From: an uncultured Muribaculaceae bacterium
GTDB lineage: Bacteria > Bacteroidota > Bacteroidia > Bacteroidales > Muribaculaceae
Assembly (NCBI GenBank): GCA_910578385.1
Contig: CAJTQV010000035.1
Location: forward strand, 1-8,295
DNA length: 8,295 nt
Direction of reading: 5' to 3'
Of this stretch, positions 6,835 through 8,295 are shown piece by piece. Made by a program: the position numbers and the translations under genes. Positions within the stretch are counted from its first letter, which is position 1; each line of letters opens with the position of its first letter. The notes under the pieces were generated by a model that had not been told where the DNA came from, searched no databases, and was given only the letters and a program-made list of their open reading frames with translations.

Positions 6835-6926
6835 GGGTATATGCTTATTGTATTGATATTCAACAGTATAGTATTCCGACCACGCACCCTGCCCGAATCA
6901 GGCGGATGTCTGCGTGGCCGCAACAT
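6831..6926 (-). other. Candidate 31-codon leader ORF overlapping the dnaN start
   Basis: An ATG at 6924-6926 opens a 31-codon frame, Arg-rich at the start (MLRPRRHPP), that ends in a TGA sharing bases with the dnaN ATG (ATGA at 6831-6834). The ATG lies only 1 nt after the -7 element, so it would be translated only from a nearly leaderless message, or not at all if transcription starts a few bases further on. A chance open frame is quite possible at this length. Confidence 0.18.
6877..6920 (-). promoter_or_regulatory. Hairpin in the dnaN 5' leader
   Basis: On the dnaN sense strand, CGGCCACGCA (6920-6911) pairs with UGCGUGGUCG (6886-6877), a 10-bp GC-rich stem with a single G-U pair. The 24-nt interior holds a second small stem, CCUG/CAGG (6902-6899 with 6891-6888). 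The hairpin would start within a few bases of the predicted transcript 5' end. No T-run follows, so it is not a standard terminator. It may protect the 5' end or tune expression. Confidence 0.55.
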
Positions 6927-6927
6927 G

Positions 6928-6959
6928 CAAATATAACAAATTAATTCGGAAATGGCAAG
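6928..6959 (-). promoter_or_regulatory. dnaN operon promoter (Bacteroidetes type)
   Basis: TATATTTG (6928-6935, minus strand) matches the Bacteroidetes -7 consensus TAnnTTTG exactly. CTTG (6956-6959) lies 20 bp upstream and matches three of four bases of the -33 TTTG element. The predicted start is around 6919-6925, giving a leader of about 85-90 nt. It follows the terminator of the upstream gene, which fits independent transcription of the dnaN cluster. Confidence 0.7.
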
Positions 6960-6981
6960 ACCACTGTCGGCTCAAAAATTT

Positions 6982-7004
6982 AAAAATTCGGTGAATCAAC
7001 CGAA
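6982..7004 (-). terminator. Probable intrinsic terminator overlapping a stop codon
   Basis: On the minus strand TTCGGT (7004-6999) and ACCGAA (6992-6987) form a 6-bp stem with a 6-nt loop containing the TGA stop of the upstream gene (6996-6998). Five T residues (6986-6982) follow directly, then AAATTTTTG. The stem is short and only half GC, so it may be weak. It separates the secreted-protein gene from dnaN. Confidence 0.5.
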
Positions 7005-8066
7005 AATTGATTTTATGCGTCCCCAGACAGTCTTCTTCTTGCTGAGGTCGCGGCCCACATAGCGCGGGTCGGGTATATCGTCAAGCCGCAACGCCTCTGG
7101 GTCGATGGCCTTGACTCGCTCAACTATCGATGCAATCGCGGGCGACAGAGGAGCGGCCTCGCGCGGCGCACGTATGCCTATCTCCTCCCCTCTCGGCGGC
7201 TTCTTCTCCCATTTGCCGGCCTCTTTTACGGTCATGTACTCGCGGTCTGTGATGTAGACCTCGGCATATGTGTTGACGTAAATCGGGTCATCCTTGTGGA
7301 AAATCTCGCGCAGGTTGCGGCCGCGGCCGTTCGACTCGATGTTGAACGACATCCACGTGACGTTGTCGGCATAGACGGCATCGTTCTCGGTCCGGTCAAA
7401 GAGATATTTCATGGTGAATTTCGTGAACTCCACCTTGTTGCCGAAGTATTCGAACAGTTCCGGCACCCAGACGCGGTTGGCGCGGTCGGCGAGCAGGTCG
7501 AGGTCGAGGTGTATGATGTCGTCGTTGCGGCGCCATATGGTGGCTGCGCTATATTTGCCGTAGGTCGTATCGGTTGCCTCGCGGTTGTTGCGCAACGCCG
7601 CCGGGATGGGCTGCGAGCTCACTATGTCAACCCAGTCGGACCATGAATAGTGCTGACGGAAATGGTCGCTGACGCTGTCGAGCCCGTCGGCGTTGGTGAA
7701 ATGGTAATAGGAGCGCGATGCGAGCAACCGGGGGCTTGTCCAGCCCTCGTAACCTTTTGTGCGCCGCATGGGCACCATGAAGTCAACGGTCTTCTCGCGG
7801 AAGAGAAGCACGGTGTCGGAATAGGTGGAGAGCGTGGAATACTCGCGCACGTAGCCGATCAGATGCAGTACCTGATGCTTCTTCGACTCCACAATCACCT
7901 CCGGCAGCTCCGCCACCCTCTCCGGAAACGGTATCGAGTCAATCACACCCGTGCGCCGGTTCTGAGGTGTCAGATTGATGGTATAGGCAGACGACACCGA
8001 AGCCAATACAGCCGCGACTGAAATAAAAACGGAAACACGAGTGAGAAAAATCTGTCGGTTATTCAT
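6996..8066 (-). CDS. Secreted/periplasmic protein of unknown function, Bacteroidales type
   Basis: A 356-residue protein that I do not recognise as a named family. It has a signal peptide: MNNRQIFLTR followed by a hydrophobic stretch (11-22) and a likely cleavage after SSA (25-27). No cysteine occurs anywhere, so it is neither a lipoprotein nor disulfide-bonded. Near the mature N-terminus LPEVIVESKKHQVLHLIGYVREYSTLSTY (54-82) resembles segments in large Bacteroidales secreted proteins, where an 'LPEVxV' strand often follows a carboxypeptidase-like regulatory domain; that domain is absent here. The rest is mixed and rich in aromatic residues. The C-terminus is a Pro-rich linker (about 289-309) and a basic tail (SKKKTVWGRIKSIFG, 342-356) with no sorting domain visible. 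It has its own promoter and terminator, so it is probably a single-gene unit. The ATG at 8064-8066 is chosen because it begins the signal peptide. Confidence 0.85.
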   Translation of the reverse strand: MNNRQIFLTRVSVFISVAAVLASVSSAYTINLTPQNRRTGVIDSIPFPERVAELPEVIVESKKHQVLHLIGYVREYSTLSTYSDTVLLFREKTVDFMVPMRRTKGYEGWTSPRLLASRSYYHFTNADGLDSVSDHFRQHYSWSDWVDIVSSQPIPAALRNNREATDTTYGKYSAATIWRRNDDIIHLDLDLLADRANRVWVPELFEYFGNKVEFTKFTMKYLFDRTENDAVYADNVTWMSFNIESNGRGRNLREIFHKDDPIYVNTYAEVYITDREYMTVKEAGKWEKKPPRGEEIGIRAPREAAPLSPAIASIVERVKAIDPEALRLDDIPDPRYVGRDLSKKKTVWGRIKSIFG

Positions 8067-8127
8067 AAGTCTTGATGTTATTCCCGGTTACCTCTTGATA
8101 ACGGCAGTCTGCGAGATAATGTGACAT
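8059..8127 (-). other. Candidate 22-codon leader ORF overlapping the next gene's start
   Basis: An ATG at 8125-8127 opens a 22-codon frame (MSHYLADCRYQEV...) that ends in TAA at 8059-8061, just inside the main gene and in a different reading frame. It begins within about 10 nt of the predicted transcript start. A chance frame is the simplest explanation; it is listed because the dnaN leader has the same layout. Confidence 0.15.
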
Positions 8128-8137
8128 ACCTTATGCA

Positions 8138-8169
8138 CAAAACTAATCCAAATTATCAAAACCACCAAG
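8138..8169 (-). promoter_or_regulatory. Promoter of the secreted-protein gene (Bacteroidetes type)
   Basis: TAGTTTTG (8138-8145, minus strand) matches TAnnTTTG, and CTTG (8166-8169) lies exactly 20 bp upstream, the same -33 variant and spacing as the dnaN promoter. The predicted start near 8130-8135 gives a leader of about 65-70 nt before the ATG. Confidence 0.62.
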
Positions 8170-8230
8170 CCTTACACCCCAACATAACATATATTAATCA
8201 ACTGTAACATAAATTAAGAGACCACACCCG

Positions 8231-8277
8231 ACCTAACTCAAAATCCCGGTTTATCTGACAGATGTCAGGCGTTAGGT
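8231..8277. repeat. Nested inverted repeats in the right-end intergenic region
   Basis: ACCTAAC (8231-8237) pairs exactly with GTTAGGT (8271-8277), and within that interval CTGACA (8255-8260) pairs with TGTCAG (8263-8268) across two bases. The area from about 8170 to the window end is otherwise AT-rich and without a supported gene. On the plus strand the outer arm is followed by TTTT. It might be a terminator, an operator or the edge of an element beyond the window; the sequence here does not decide. Confidence 0.45.
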
Positions 8278-8295
8278 TTTAGAAGCCCAGGGTAG

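Noticed and set aside
5734..6936. 400-codon plus-strand open frame opposite dnaN
   Set aside because: It is a codon-bias shadow of the GC-rich dnaN gene; the protein has no recognisable family or plausible initiation context.
8265..8295. 3' end of a protein gene entering from the right
   Set aside because: Short open minus-strand frames reach the window edge, but fewer than ten codons are visible and none can be tied to a family.

Overview
The window looks like chromosomal DNA of a Bacteroidales bacterium, plausibly of the Muribaculaceae/Bacteroides type. The evidence is a DUF4835-family gene between coaBC and recN, a secreted protein of Bacteroidales character, and two upstream regions with the Bacteroidetes promoter pattern TAnnTTTG with a -33 element. 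The genus is an inference. No mobile element, CRISPR array, tRNA or rRNA gene was seen.

All seven convincing protein genes lie on the minus strand, so transcription runs from right to left. From the right end: about 125 bp of non-coding DNA with nested inverted repeats; a promoter; a secreted protein of unknown function (6996-8066) ending in a probable intrinsic terminator; the dnaN promoter and a structured leader; then six co-directional genes. These are dnaN (beta clamp), a DEDDh exonuclease, coaBC (coenzyme A synthesis), a DUF4835 exported protein, recN (DNA repair) and rlmB (23S rRNA 2'-O-methyltransferase). dnaN and the exonuclease overlap by ATGA, and coaBC follows 8 nt later, so these three form a tight block. 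The last three genes are spaced by 70-159 bp. No convincing promoter or terminator was found inside the run, so it may be one operon mixing replication and repair, CoA synthesis, envelope and ribosome modification.

The most unusual structure is a pair of unrelated 9-bp tandem repeat arrays in two of the gaps between genes. One (15 units, 804-938) lies between recN and rlmB, and the other (6 units, 3692-3745) lies between coaBC and the DUF4835 gene. Both start at the stop codon of the upstream gene, which falls inside the terminal unit, and both stop 24-29 bp before the start codon of the next gene. Both contain self-complementary segments. This shared placement suggests an inter-cistronic element class rather than chance slippage.

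Two smaller points concern leaders. The dnaN leader carries a strong hairpin, and both predicted transcripts begin with a short open frame that overlaps the start codon of the main gene.
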